Assembly (NCBI RefSeq): GCF_036924595.1
Contig: NZ_JAZHRV010000001.1
Location: forward strand, 5,766,001-5,830,000
Length of the DNA stretch: 64,000 bases
From: Bradyrhizobium algeriense
GTDB taxonomy: Bacteria; Pseudomonadota; Alphaproteobacteria; Rhizobiales; Xanthobacteraceae
Direction of reading: 5' to 3'
The position numbers were made by a program, and so were the translations under genes. Positions 9,752-18,675 of this stretch are shown here, piece after piece (the stretch's first letter is position 1; each line of letters starts with the position of its first letter). Under the pieces are notes generated by a model. The model did no database searches and was not told where the DNA came from. It saw only the letters and a program-made list of their open reading frames with translations.

Positions 9752-10548
9752 CCGCCATCCTCGAAGCGCAATCGATCTCGATGGTGGTCGGCGGCGCCAC
9801 GCTGGTCGACGGCATCGATCTGAAAATTGCAGCCGGCGAGATGGTCGCGATCGTTGGCCCCAACGGCGCCGGCAAATCGACCCTGCTGCGGATGCTGTCC
9901 GGCGATCTCCGCCCGACGCGCGGGCAGATCAAATTGAAGCAGCGCGACATCCATCTCTATCCGCCGCGACAGCTCGCTTATCACCGCGCGATGCTGTCGC
10001 AGCATGTCAACGTCACCTTCCCGTTCACGGTCGAGGAGATCGTCCATATGGGCGCAGGCGACACCGGCCGCGCCGCCGCGCAACGGCTGGTCGATGCCGC
10101 TCTCGACGAGGTCGGACTCGCGCATTTCAGTCACCGGCAATTGCCGACGCTTTCCGGCGGCGAGCAGCAACGCACGCATTTTGCCCGCGTTCTGGTGCAG
10201 CTCGCCTGCGGCGAACAACAGCACGGCCCCGGCCTGCTGCTGCTGGACGAACCGACCTCCAGCCTCGACATGCGCCACCAGATCGATCTGGTGGAGACGG
10301 CAAGAGGGCGCGCTCAGAATGGCACAGCCGTCATCGCCGTGCTGCACGACCTCAATCTGGCGATGCGTTTCGCCGACCGGATCGTGCTGCTGCATCGCGG
10401 CAAGCTCGCCGTCGACGGCGGCCGCACTGACGCGATCACGGCCGAGACCATCCGCCGGATTTTTGAGGTAGACGTCACGATCGACTACACCGATCAGGGC
10501 GTGCCGTTCCTGCTGCCGCAAACCATGCGGCCCGCAGGCCCGCCCTAG
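9748..10548 (+). CDS. hmuV: Heme ABC transporter ATP-binding protein HmuV
   Basis: ATPase of the heme importer, 266 residues. Walker A GPNGAGKST is at residues 37-45, the signature LSGGEQQR near 134 and Walker B LLLLDEPTSSLD near 165; a switch His follows (VLHDLN). The frame extends far upstream only as an antisense-like shadow through hmuU. The ATG at 9748 overlapping the hmuU stop by 4 bases is the real start. It ends the operon and is followed by a hairpin. Confidence 0.95.
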   Translation: MTAILEAQSISMVVGGATLVDGIDLKIAAGEMVAIVGPNGAGKSTLLRMLSGDLRPTRGQIKLKQRDIHLYPPRQLAYHRAMLSQHVNVTFPFTVEEIVHMGAGDTGRAAAQRLVDAALDEVGLAHFSHRQLPTLSGGEQQRTHFARVLVQLACGEQQHGPGLLLLDEPTSSLDMRHQIDLVETARGRAQNGTAVIAVLHDLNLAMRFADRIVLLHRGKLAVDGGRTDAITAETIRRIFEVDVTIDYTDQGVPFLLPQTMRPAGPP

Positions 10549-10551
10549 AGC

Positions 10552-10587
10552 CCGGTTCTGATTGAATCAGAACCGGCTCCAGGTTTT
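10552..10587 (+). terminator. Probable terminator of hmuPTUV
   Basis: A 12-base perfect inverted repeat (CCGGTTCTGATT / AATCAGAACCGG, 10552-10563 and 10565-10576) begins three bases after the hmuV stop. It is followed within seven bases by a T-rich run (TTTTTGTTTT). Confidence 0.65.
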
Positions 10588-10590
10588 TGT

Positions 10591-10643
10591 TTTGACGCGT
10601 TTTCTTGACGCGAACCGGGGCCCACTTCGCTGGAAAGCGCTAT
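10591..10643. repeat. Dispersed repeat, copy 1 (GACGCGTTTTC...GCGAACCGG type)
   Basis: Sequence of the form GACGCGTTTTC, then GACGCGAACCGG, then a CGCTGGAAAGCGCTA end. Related copies lie at 17461-17514 and 33271-33350. All three lie directly after a gene's stop codon. Confidence 0.6.
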
Positions 10644-10696
10644 GACGGCATAACGCCGCATGGCTTATCCAACGGCGTTACAGGTTCTTCACAGAA

Positions 10697-10714
10697 CTGT
10701 CAGCCGACTGTAAC
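10697..10714 (+). promoter_or_regulatory. PHO-box-like direct repeat
   Basis: CTGTCAG and CTGTAAC are separated by 4 bases. This matches the 7-4-7 layout of the PhoB box (CTGTCAT-N4-CTGTCAC). It lies 47 bases upstream of a gene for a phytase-like esterase, a plausible phosphate-starvation target. The match is imperfect and only one unit is clear. Confidence 0.45.
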
Positions 10715-10761
10715 AGCCGCTCCGCAAGACACAGCGCACCACCATTCACGGGAGATCCGCC

Positions 10762-12114
10762 ATGCGCGTGTCATTGCTCTGCTCCGTCGCGTCGATATTT
10801 CTGGCCAGCGCTGCATTTGCGCAAGGCGAAGGCGAGTTTCCCGCCACGCTGAAGTGCCACGCCGTGCTGCCGGCGCAGAGCTTCATCGATGCGCCCACGG
10901 ACGCGCCTGACGATCTCAAAACCGCCGGCAAATACACCACCGGCAAGCGCGTCGACACCGTCGGCAGCGTGATGGGCAAATCCTACGAGCGGCCGACCGG
11001 CGTATCGCTGCCGTTCAAGGGCCAGCCGCTGCAGGGCCATTCTGGCATCAAGGTGATGCCGGACGGTTCGTTCTGGGTGCTCACCGACAACGGCATGGGC
11101 TCGCGCTACAACTCGGCCGACTCGATGCTCTATCTCAACCGCCACAAGATCGACTGGGCGACCGGCAAGATCGAGCGGCAGGAAACCATCTTCCTGCACG
11201 ATCCCGACAGGAAGGTGCCGTTCCGCATCCTGCATGAGGACACCGCAAAACGTTATCTCACCGGCGCCGACTTCGACACCGAAGGCTTTCAGATCATCGG
11301 CGACACTTTCTGGATCGGCGACGAGTTCGGGCCGTATGTGCTGAAGGCCGACAGGATGGGCAAGATCCTGGCCGTGTTCGACACCATGGCTGACGGCAAG
11401 CCGGTGCGCTCGCCCGACCATTGGTCGGTGCAGTCGCCGGGCGCACCCGGCGCGAGCTACACCACGGTCAATCTGCGCCGCTCCAAGGGCTATGAAGGTT
11501 TTGCCGCGTCGAAGGACGGCAAGTTCCTCTACGGCCTGCTGGAAGGCCCGCTGTGGGATACCGAGAAGAAGGATTTTGAAAAGGTCGACGGCAAGGAAGC
11601 CTCGCGGATTCTCGAATTCGACGTTGCCGCCGGAAAATTTACCGGCCGCTACTGGCACTATGCGTTCGAGCAGAACGGCAACGCCATCGGCGACTTCAAC
11701 ATGATCGACGCGTCAAGCGGCCTGATCATCGAGCGCGACAACGGCGAAGGCACCGCGGACAAGGCCTGCCCGCAGGGTCAACGCGGCGAAAACTGTTTCC
11801 CCGATCTCGCCAAATTCAAGCGCGTCTACAAGGTAGAATTCTCCGACGCCAATGTCGGCAAGCCGGTGCGCAAGATCGCCTATATCGACCTGATGAAGAT
11901 CAAGGATCCCGACAAGAAGGCGCGCAAGCCGCTCAACGACGGCGTCTTAACGTTCCCGTTCTTCACCATCGAGAATGTCGATCGCGTCGACGACACCCAT
12001 ATCATCGTCGGCAACGACAACAATTTGCCGTTCTCGTCGAGCCGCGATCCGAATAAGGCCGACGACAATGAGTTTGTGCTGTTGGAAGTGGGTGAGTTCC
12101 TGAAGGCGAAGTGA
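10762..12114 (+). CDS. Secreted esterase-like/phytase-like protein
   Basis: Protein of 450 residues of the 'esterase-like activity of phytase' family (beta-propeller-like fold). A signal peptide is evident (residues 1-20, ending SAAFA). Conserved features include LTDNGMGSRYNSADSML, GDEFGPYVLKAD and the C-terminal TIENVDRVDDTHIIVGNDNN. A GGGAG ribosome site precedes the ATG. It probably hydrolyses phosphoesters or related esters outside the cytoplasm; the substrate is unknown. A PHO-box-like repeat 47 bases upstream hints at phosphate control. It stands alone and converges with the DUF4139 gene. Confidence 0.85.
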   Translation: MRVSLLCSVASIFLASAAFAQGEGEFPATLKCHAVLPAQSFIDAPTDAPDDLKTAGKYTTGKRVDTVGSVMGKSYERPTGVSLPFKGQPLQGHSGIKVMPDGSFWVLTDNGMGSRYNSADSMLYLNRHKIDWATGKIERQETIFLHDPDRKVPFRILHEDTAKRYLTGADFDTEGFQIIGDTFWIGDEFGPYVLKADRMGKILAVFDTMADGKPVRSPDHWSVQSPGAPGASYTTVNLRRSKGYEGFAASKDGKFLYGLLEGPLWDTEKKDFEKVDGKEASRILEFDVAAGKFTGRYWHYAFEQNGNAIGDFNMIDASSGLIIERDNGEGTADKACPQGQRGENCFPDLAKFKRVYKVEFSDANVGKPVRKIAYIDLMKIKDPDKKARKPLNDGVLTFPFFTIENVDRVDDTHIIVGNDNNLPFSSSRDPNKADDNEFVLLEVGEFLKAK

Positions 12115-12122
12115 CGCTGCCC

Positions 12123-12161
12123 CTTCTCCCTCTCCCCGTGAAGAACGGGGAGAGGGAGAAG
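12123..12161. terminator. Long palindrome between convergent genes (possible bidirectional terminator)
   Basis: A 17-base perfect inverted repeat (12123-12139 and 12145-12161) has a 5-base loop and CTCCCTCTCCCCG / CGGGGAGAGGGAG arms. It begins 8 bases after the phytase-like gene and lies before the end of the convergent DUF4139 gene. The sequence belongs to the CTCTCCCC-type palindrome family also seen at 41454-41585. There is no T-run, so termination is a guess. Confidence 0.45.
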
Positions 12162-12197
12162 TCCGTGGCGAGCACTGCCGCATAAGCACAGAGCGCC

Positions 12198-13883
12198 CTA
12201 CCCCGCCGGCACCATCACCACGCCCTTGTCCTTCGGCCAGCGTATCCGCCAGGCGAAGTTGATGTCCCTGACCTCGCCCGCCTTCGCCTCAAAAGCCCAT
12301 TCCAGCACACCGCGCCTGTCGCGGATGTTGCTCGCAGTCGGCGCTGTCGTCGACGGCAACATCTCGACCACGATGTCCTCGTTCTCGCTGACCGGCAACT
12401 GATCCTCGATCGCGATCCGGATCGGGAAATCATGCCCGTTGCGCACATTGGTCTTGAACGCGCGTTCATCGGTCTTCGACGTCGTCACGATCAAGCCGGC
12501 CGAGCCCTCGTTGCGTTTGACGACGGTGCGCTCGATCTTGATCTTGTCGTCGGCGCCGAACCCGAGCCGAACGGTTTCGTCCTTGCTGGCGGCGGCCATC
12601 AGCCCGCGGCCGACGAAGACACCGTCGCGATAGATCGAAACCCGGCCGGGCAGCAATGGCGCGTCCTCGGTCTGCTTGAAACTTGCTTCCAGGAACGCGG
12701 TCGGATCCAGCACCGGCGCCGCGCGCACGGCGAGATCGGGCGCGATGGTCGCGGTGGAGACGCGCAGGCTCTTGGCGCCTTCGCTGGCGCCGAGGCTGAC
12801 GCGACCGGGAATCTTGAACACCACCTGGAAGCCGCTGACGTCAGCCGCGGCCTGTTGCTCGGCCGCCTTCTCCATCACCGGCTCCTCGGCTTTCCCCCCG
12901 CTAGCGCGGAACTGCCTCGACCTCTCCGGAGCTGGCGCAGCCAAGTTCATCGCAGTATCCGATACGGAGCCCGCGGCCATCGGGCGCGGTACTTGCGGGT
13001 ATTGAACGACGAGCGACTTCAGGTCGGGCACGTTGCCGCCGCGCGCGGTGCGCACGGTCGAGACGCTGAGCGCGACATTGGACCAATCCTCGCCGGTGTT
13101 TTGGGTGATTTCGGCGCGGCGCACCAGTTCGAGCGCAGGCTTGCGGTCCTTGGCGCCGGTGTCGAGACGGGCGTCGTAGAGCGGCGTCCAGCGCGCGTTG
13201 CGCACGGCATAAGTCACGCGCAGCGTCGCTTTCGTCGCGGCGGCTGCCGCGAGCTCGATCCGGACTTCCAGTCTGCTCGGCGGCTTCTGCGCCCGGTCCT
13301 GCTCGAGACGCGCGATTTCGCGGTCGAGCTCGCGCTGCTTGCGCCCGGCGTCGCGGATCGCGGCGTCGGCGCTGGCGATTTCATCGCCGACCGCGGCAAA
13401 GGCCGCGCGCCATTCGGAAATCGGCCGCGCCTCACCCTTGTCGCCGATGCCGGTCGGAGAGGTATCCGCAAATCGCTCGGCGAATTTGCGCCGCGCGGTC
13501 GCGGCATCGATCGCGCCTTGCAAGTTGGCGCGCTCGTCCTTCAGCGCCTCGATGCGCTTGTCGAGTTCGGGCAGGTTGACCGGCGGCGCCGCGCGCGGCG
13601 GTTTTGCGTCGATCGCGCCGATCGTGAGTTTTGCGCCGGCTTCGCCCTCGACCCTGAGCGATGACGGATCCAGCGCGAGCGGAAAATCCTTGAGAACGGC
13701 GAAATTCTCGCCCGCCGGCAGATCGAGCGAGATAATCCGCGTGACGCTGGCGCCATCGGGATAGACGGTGACGGCATCCACCGCCGAACTGGCGGCCAAC
13801 TCAGCCGCCCGCACCTCGCCCGCGCCGAGCGCCGTGAGCAAGACGAGGCTCGTCGTAGAAAAAACGTTCGCAATCAACCGCAT
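12198..13883 (-). CDS. DUF4139/DUF4140 domain protein (mucoidy inhibitor MuiA-like)
   Basis: Predicted secreted protein of 561 residues. The start at 13883 is chosen because AGGAGG lies 7 bases upstream and a signal peptide follows (STTSLVLLTALGAGEVRA). The N-terminal DUF4140 domain (AVTVYPDGASVTRIISLDLPAG) is followed by a charged coiled-coil region (about residues 110-200) and the C-terminal DUF4139 beta-rich domain, which includes RNARWTPLYDARLDTGAKDR. Family members are of unknown biochemical role; the MuiA name is historical. It is monocistronic here. Confidence 0.82.
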   Translation of the reverse strand: MRLIANVFSTTSLVLLTALGAGEVRAAELAASSAVDAVTVYPDGASVTRIISLDLPAGENFAVLKDFPLALDPSSLRVEGEAGAKLTIGAIDAKPPRAAPPVNLPELDKRIEALKDERANLQGAIDAATARRKFAERFADTSPTGIGDKGEARPISEWRAAFAAVGDEIASADAAIRDAGRKQRELDREIARLEQDRAQKPPSRLEVRIELAAAAATKATLRVTYAVRNARWTPLYDARLDTGAKDRKPALELVRRAEITQNTGEDWSNVALSVSTVRTARGGNVPDLKSLVVQYPQVPRPMAAGSVSDTAMNLAAPAPERSRQFRASGGKAEEPVMEKAAEQQAAADVSGFQVVFKIPGRVSLGASEGAKSLRVSTATIAPDLAVRAAPVLDPTAFLEASFKQTEDAPLLPGRVSIYRDGVFVGRGLMAAASKDETVRLGFGADDKIKIERTVVKRNEGSAGLIVTTSKTDERAFKTNVRNGHDFPIRIAIEDQLPVSENEDIVVEMLPSTTAPTASNIRDRRGVLEWAFEAKAGEVRDINFAWRIRWPKDKGVVMVPAG

Positions 13884-14061
13884 GGATACCCTCCTGAACC
13901 GTTCGCCGGATGGCGACGCGCAACAACGCCCACCACTCCCGGTCATGAGACGCAGCGAGGGAGAAACTGGTTCGATTGAGATTTCCATGTGGCTTCGCCG
14001 CGGCGGGACCGCGGCGAAGGATAAGCAATCCCCTCTCCGAAGGGAAAAGAGCGATGCGCGG

Positions 14062-15651
14062 TTAGAACACCAGCGCCTTGGCCTGCTTCACCTGGGGCAA
14101 GGCTTGCACCTTGCTCAGCACGTCCGCCGGGACCGGCCCGTCGATCTCGACCAGCGCGATTGCGTCGCCGCCCTGCTTGGTGCGGCCGAGGTGGAAGGTG
14201 GCGATGTTGATCTGGGCCGCCCCAAGCAGGCCAGCAAAGCTGCCGATGAAGCCGGGCTTATCCTCGTTGGTGACATAGATCATCGACTTGCCGAACTCGG
14301 CATCGACCCGGATGCCCTTGATGTCGACCAGCCGCGGCTTGCCGTCGTGATAGACGGTGCCGGACACCGAGCGTTCCTGCCGCTCGGTGGTGACAGTCAC
14401 CGTGATCAGGCTTTCGTAATCGCTCTGCGCCGCGCGCACGATCTCGTCCACCACCATGCCACGCTCCTTCGCGACGACCGGCGCGGAGACCACGTTGACG
14501 TCGCCCAGCATCGGCCGCAGCAGGCCCGACAGCACCGCCGAGGTGATCGCCTTGATCTTCATCTCGGCGACATGTCCCTCATAGGTGATCTGGACTTTCA
14601 AAATTCCGCTCTCGGTGAGCTGGCCCGCGAACGAGCCGAGCTTTTCGGCGAGCTCGATGAACGGTTTCAGCTTCGGCGCTTCTTCGGCCGTGATCGAGGG
14701 GAAGTTCACCGCGTTCGAGATCGCGCCGGTCAAGAGATAATCCGACATCTGCTCGGCAACCTGCAGCGCCACGTTCTCCTGCGCTTCCGTGGTGGAAGCG
14801 CCGAGATGCGGCGTGCAGATCACGTGGGGATGGCCGAACAACACGTTCTTGGTGGCGGGCTCCTCGACGAACACGTCGAAGGCGGCGCCTGCGACATGCC
14901 TGGAATTCAGCGCGTCGAGCAGCGCCTGCTCGTCGACCAGGCCGCCGCGCGCGCAGTTGATGATGCGCACGCCCTTCTTCATCTTGGCGATCGCCGCCGC
15001 GTCGATGATGTTCCTGGTCTTCTCGGTCAGCGGCGTGTGCAGCGTGATGAAATCGGCGCGCTTGAGCAGTTCGTCGAGCTCGACCTTCTCGACGCCAATG
15101 TCCTTGGCGCGCTCCGGCGACAGGAACGGGTCGAACGCGATCACCTTCATGCGCAGGCCAAGCGCGCGGTCGGCGGCGATCGTGCCGATATTGCCGCAGC
15201 CGATCACGCCCAGCGTCTTGCCGGTGATCTCGACGCCCATGAAGCGGTTCTTCTCCCACTTGCCGGCCTGGGTGGAGGCGTCGGCTTGAGGGATTTCACG
15301 CGCCAGCGCCAGCATCAGCGTGATGGCGTGTTCAGCCGTTGTGATCGAATTGCCGAACGGCGTGTTCATCACGATGATGCCCTTGGCGGTCGCCGCCGGT
15401 ATCTCGACATTGTCGACGCCGATGCCGGCGCGGCCGATCACCTTCAGCTTCTTTGCTTTCTCGATGATCTTGGCGGTCGCTTTCGTCGCGGAGCGGATCG
15501 CAAGGCCGTCGTAGTCGCCGATGATCTCGGCGAGCTTGTCCTTGTCCTTGCCGAGATTGGGCTGGAAGTCGACCTCGACGCCGCGGTCTTTGAAGATCTG
15601 CACGGCAGCGGGAGACAGCGCGTCGGAAATGAGAACTTTGGGTTTGGACAT
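14062..15651 (-). CDS. serA: D-3-phosphoglycerate dehydrogenase
   Basis: First enzyme of serine synthesis: it oxidises 3-phosphoglycerate to 3-phosphohydroxypyruvate with NAD+. Length is 529 residues, the long SerA type. The NAD-binding motif GVIGCGNIGTIAA, the catalytic region NCARGGLVDEQAL and the His segment TPHLGASTTEAQENVA are present. An intervening domain follows, and a C-terminal ACT domain (VTNEDKPGFIGSFAGLLG) normally senses serine. It lies downstream of serC on the same strand, separated by a palindromic repeat element. Confidence 0.96.
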   Translation of the reverse strand: MSKPKVLISDALSPAAVQIFKDRGVEVDFQPNLGKDKDKLAEIIGDYDGLAIRSATKATAKIIEKAKKLKVIGRAGIGVDNVEIPAATAKGIIVMNTPFGNSITTAEHAITLMLALAREIPQADASTQAGKWEKNRFMGVEITGKTLGVIGCGNIGTIAADRALGLRMKVIAFDPFLSPERAKDIGVEKVELDELLKRADFITLHTPLTEKTRNIIDAAAIAKMKKGVRIINCARGGLVDEQALLDALNSRHVAGAAFDVFVEEPATKNVLFGHPHVICTPHLGASTTEAQENVALQVAEQMSDYLLTGAISNAVNFPSITAEEAPKLKPFIELAEKLGSFAGQLTESGILKVQITYEGHVAEMKIKAITSAVLSGLLRPMLGDVNVVSAPVVAKERGMVVDEIVRAAQSDYESLITVTVTTERQERSVSGTVYHDGKPRLVDIKGIRVDAEFGKSMIYVTNEDKPGFIGSFAGLLGAAQINIATFHLGRTKQGGDAIALVEIDGPVPADVLSKVQALPQVKQAKALVF

Positions 15652-15665
15652 TGGTGTAATCCTTC

Positions 15666-15836
15666 ACACCCTCCCCTGGAGGGGGAGGGTCGGCGCGAAG
15701 CGCCGGGGTGGGGTGAAACTGTCGCTGCGAACTCTGCGTGCGTCGGGTGTGGAGAGATCACCCCACCCCGACGCACCCTTGTGCGTCGACCCACGAGCGA
15801 GCTTTGCTCGTCTCGGCCCCCTCAAGGGGAGGGTGA
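15666..15836. repeat. Composite palindromic element in the serC-serA gap
   Basis: An element of about 170 bases fills the gap. Its two ends are inverted copies of CACCCTCCCCTGGAGGGGG (right end CCCCCTCAAGGGGAGGGTG). The inner parts, GGGGTGGGGTGA and TCACCCCACCCC, are also inverted. The left half is closely related to 60968-61023 inside uvrB. It looks like a REP/BIME-type or miniature mobile element. Confidence 0.65.
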
Positions 15837-15839
15837 CGA

Positions 15840-17015
15840 TCACGCCGCCTTCGGCAGCGCAGCCTTGGTCTCGGCGAACGCCCAGTCGATCCACTGCGTC
15901 AGCAGCGCGACGTCTGAGGCTTCCACGGTGGCGCCGCACCAGATCCGCAGGCCCGCCGGCGCATCGCGGTAATAGGCGAAGTCGTAACCGGCGGCTTCCT
16001 TCTCCACCAGCGCGACCAGCTTCTTGGAAAACTCCGCCTGCGCGTCCGCGTTGAGCGAGGTGATCGCAGGATCCGTGAACTTCAGGCACACCGAGGTGTT
16101 AGAGCGGATCGCAGAATCCTTCGCCAGGAAATCGATCCACGGCGTCTTCGCCTTCCAGTCGGCCAGCACCTTGGTGTTGGCGTCGGCGCGCGCGATCAGC
16201 GCCTTGAGGCCGCCGATCGATTTCGCCCAGTTCAGCGCATCGAGATAATCCTCGACGCACAGCATCGATGGCGTGTTGATGGTTTCGCCCTCGAAGATGC
16301 CCTGGTTGAGTTTGCCGCCCTTGGTCAGGCGGAAAATCTTCGGTAGCGGCCAGGCCGGCTTGTAGGTCTCGAGCCGCTCCACCGCGCGTGGCGAAAGGAT
16401 CAGCATGCCGTGCGCGGCCTCGCCGCCCAGCGCCTTCTGCCAGGAGAACGTCACCACATCGAGCTTTGCGAAATCGAGCGGCTGCGCGAAAGCAGCCGAC
16501 GTCGCGTCGCAGATCGTGAGGCCTTCGCGGGTCGCGCTGATCCAGTCGGCGTTGGGCACGCGCACGCCGGACGTCGTGCCATTCCAGGTGAAGACGATGT
16601 CGGACGCCGGATCGGCCTTGGAAAGATCGGGAAGATCGCCATAGCCGGCATGCAGCTTGGTGACGTCCTTCAGCTTCAATTCCTTGACGATGTCGCTGAC
16701 CCAGCCTTCGCCGAAGGATTCCCAGGCGATGGTGGTGACGGGCCGCGCGCCGAGCAGCGACCACAGCGCCATTTCGACCGCGCCGGTATCGGACGCCGGC
16801 ACGATGCCGATCTTGTAATCGGCCGGCACTTCAAGCACTTCGCGTGTCAGTTCGATCGCGAGCTTGAGTTTTGCCTTGCCGACCTTCGCGCGATGCGAGC
16901 GGCCGAGGGCTGCGTCCTTGAGATTTTGGGGGTTCCAGCCGGGGCGCTTGGCGCAAGGGCCGGAGGAAAAATGCGGCACGTTGGGCCGCGAAGCGGGCTT
17001 CGCTACGGTCATCAT
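15840..17015 (-). CDS. serC: Phosphoserine aminotransferase
   Basis: PLP enzyme of 391 residues converting 3-phosphohydroxypyruvate and glutamate to phosphoserine. It shows [12 protein letters not shown] near the N terminus and the PLP-lysine segment [23 protein letters not shown]. This is the shorter alphaproteobacterial SerC form. GGAAGGA lies upstream of paired ATG codons (17015 and 17012), either of which could start. It precedes serA on the same strand, giving a serC-serA pathway pair. Confidence 0.95.
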   Translation of the reverse strand: MMTVAKPASRPNVPHFSSGPCAKRPGWNPQNLKDAALGRSHRAKVGKAKLKLAIELTREVLEVPADYKIGIVPASDTGAVEMALWSLLGARPVTTIAWESFGEGWVSDIVKELKLKDVTKLHAGYGDLPDLSKADPASDIVFTWNGTTSGVRVPNADWISATREGLTICDATSAAFAQPLDFAKLDVVTFSWQKALGGEAAHGMLILSPRAVERLETYKPAWPLPKIFRLTKGGKLNQGIFEGETINTPSMLCVEDYLDALNWAKSIGGLKALIARADANTKVLADWKAKTPWIDFLAKDSAIRSNTSVCLKFTDPAITSLNADAQAEFSKKLVALVEKEAAGYDFAYYRDAPAGLRIWCGATVEASDVALLTQWIDWAFAETKAALPKAA

Positions 17016-17091
17016 CTATCCTTCCAGATAGTAAGCCTCCCGTTGGGGGGAGGTGTCCCGCCGCGGTCATTAAGGGAATCGCGCCCGATCG

Positions 17092-17286
17092 TCAAGGAAG
17101 TTCGGGAGCTTCATGCCCGATTGATGGATGCTCGTCCGAGACTGGAGCCGGCTCCTGCTGCAGGAGTTCTGCGGCATCGGTGATCAGCTTGTCGGCCTCC
17201 CGCCGGCTCGAGACCTTCAGAATGCTGGTCTTTCCGGCCTGCACGACATATTCGCTTCCGATCCGGACAATCGAATATCTTTTCAT
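17092..17286 (-). CDS. Small hypothetical protein
   Basis: Protein of 64 residues starting MKRYSIVRIGSEYVVQAGKTSILKV. The ATG at 17286 has GGGGA six bases upstream and is preferred over a longer frame to 17331. The N-terminal half looks like a compact beta-hairpin; the end is acidic and Pro-rich. No domain is recognised. It stands upstream of serC on the same strand. Confidence 0.6.
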   Translation of the reverse strand: MKRYSIVRIGSEYVVQAGKTSILKVSSRREADKLITDAAELLQQEPAPVSDEHPSIGHEAPELP

Positions 17287-17460
17287 TGGAAATCCCCAAG
17301 CTGCCCAAAGCCCCATGGGAGACGTCGGCATAGCGGAGACGTTCCGGTCCGTAAAATCACGGACGCACGCGTAGTTTATCGGTTGTTAACCGGATCGTAG
17401 AGTTGACGACTACCTCAGGCATTCGTCGCAAATAAGCTTCAACCGCAATTGACCTTTATT

Positions 17461-17514
17461 CTGACGCGTTTTCCTTGCGCGAACCGGGGCAGGCTTTAGC
17501 TCAAAAACGCTACG
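17461..17514. repeat. Dispersed repeat, copy 2
   Basis: GACGCGTTTTCCTTGCGCGAACCGG followed by an AAAAACGCTA end; the GACGCGTTTTC and GCGAACCGG parts match copy 1 at 10591. It lies 5 bases past the stop of the leftward acetyltransferase gene. Confidence 0.6.
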
Positions 17515-17518
17515 GGTA

Positions 17519-17989
17519 TCAAAATCGCACAGTCATGCCGACATGGCTGCGCGCAAAGCCCAGCCGCTCGTAAAATCGTTGCGCATCGACGCGGGTGTGA
17601 TGCGTCAGCAGTTCGACCACTTTGCATCCCCGCGCGCGTGCTTCCACAACCGCCCATTGCACCATCTGCTCGCCGATGCCGCGGCTACGGCAGTGTTTGG
17701 CGACGCGGACATCCTCGATCAGTCCGCGCGAGGCGCCCTGCGAACTCAGCCCCGGCAGGATGCAGAGCTGCAGGCAGCCGACCACGGCGCCCTCGCCGTC
17801 CTCGGCGACGACGAGCAGGATATTCGGATCGCGCGTGAGCTGCTCGAACGCCGTGAAGTAGGATTGCGGCAGCGGGTCTTCGATCCGCTCACGGGCACCG
17901 CCGAGCGGATCGTCCGCCAGCATGGCGACGATGACGCTGACATCCTCGCGGCGGGTACGACGGATGGTGACGTCTGAGATGGCAGACAT
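17519..17989 (-). CDS. GNAT family N-acetyltransferase
   Basis: Protein of 156 residues with the GNAT fold. The acetyl-CoA loop is IEDVRVAKHCRSRGIGEQMVQWAV (core R-x-x-G-I-G). The C-terminal DAQRFYERLGFARSHVGM is typical of the family. It lies 17 bases downstream of a GST-type gene on the same strand, probably in one transcript. The acceptor substrate is unknown. Confidence 0.87.
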   Translation of the reverse strand: MSAISDVTIRRTRREDVSVIVAMLADDPLGGARERIEDPLPQSYFTAFEQLTRDPNILLVVAEDGEGAVVGCLQLCILPGLSSQGASRGLIEDVRVAKHCRSRGIGEQMVQWAVVEARARGCKVVELLTHHTRVDAQRFYERLGFARSHVGMTVRF

Positions 17990-18006
17990 GACAATTTCCG
18001 GTGTGG

Positions 18007-18597
18007 TCAGCGCGCCGGCGACAGGCCGAGGAATTTTTCGGTCGCGCCGATCCAGCGGCGCACCGCGGCATAGCCGTCGAGGTGAAAGCCGCCTTCATGC
18101 GCGACGCGGGTATAGGCCAGCAGCGATATGTCGGCGAGCGTGACGGCGTCGCCGGCCAGGAAGGGCGTGATGGCGAGCTGGTGCTCCATCCGCGCCAGCG
18201 CCGCATAGCCGCGCTTGACCTTGTCGGGATCGAGATCGGAAACCGGCTTCTTCAAATAGAACATCTGGAAGCGGCCTACGGCGATATACGGCTCATGGCT
18301 GTATTGTTCCCAGAACAGCCACTCGTCCATCTTCCCTGCCGCGAACGCATCCTGCGGAATGAGACGAGAACCGCGTGCGAGATAACGGATGATGGCGTTG
18401 GATTGCGCCAGCGTGCGGCCGTCGTCGAGTTCGATCGCCGGCACCTGGCCGGCGCCGTTGAGCTTGAGGAACTCCGCGGTGCGCGTCTCGCCCTTGAGGG
18501 TGTCGACCGCTATCCAGGTGTAGGGCAGCGCGAGATGGTCGCACACCCACTTCACCTTGAGGCAATTGCCGGAATTGGTATCGCCGTAGACCTTCAT
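18007..18597 (-). CDS. Glutathione S-transferase family protein
   Basis: Protein of 196 residues. The N-terminal thioredoxin-like domain starts MKVYGDTNSGNCLKVKWVCDHL, and the cis-Pro/ES motif (GQVPAIELDDGRTLAQSNAI) is present; an all-helical C-terminal domain follows. The frame runs on to 18648, but the ATG at 18597 begins the conserved fold. It is probably co-transcribed with the following acetyltransferase gene. It is one of four GST-fold genes in the window. The substrate is unknown. Confidence 0.86.
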   Translation of the reverse strand: MKVYGDTNSGNCLKVKWVCDHLALPYTWIAVDTLKGETRTAEFLKLNGAGQVPAIELDDGRTLAQSNAIIRYLARGSRLIPQDAFAAGKMDEWLFWEQYSHEPYIAVGRFQMFYLKKPVSDLDPDKVKRGYAALARMEHQLAITPFLAGDAVTLADISLLAYTRVAHEGGFHLDGYAAVRRWIGATEKFLGLSPAR

Positions 18598-18675
18598 GCG
18601 CCGCCCTTCGTTACGGCGCACTGCAACAGGCGGCGGCAGATCTGTCAACGGCGCCGTGTCGAGGCGCCGCGAAGA

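Noticed and set aside
9145..10521. 458-codon minus-strand frame opposite hmuU and hmuV
   Set aside because: It is antisense to a well-supported operon and has no recognisable protein.
13768..15972. 734-codon plus-strand frame across serA and the DUF4139 start
   Set aside because: It lies antisense to serA and has shadow composition (His/Arg/Asp-rich, no motifs).
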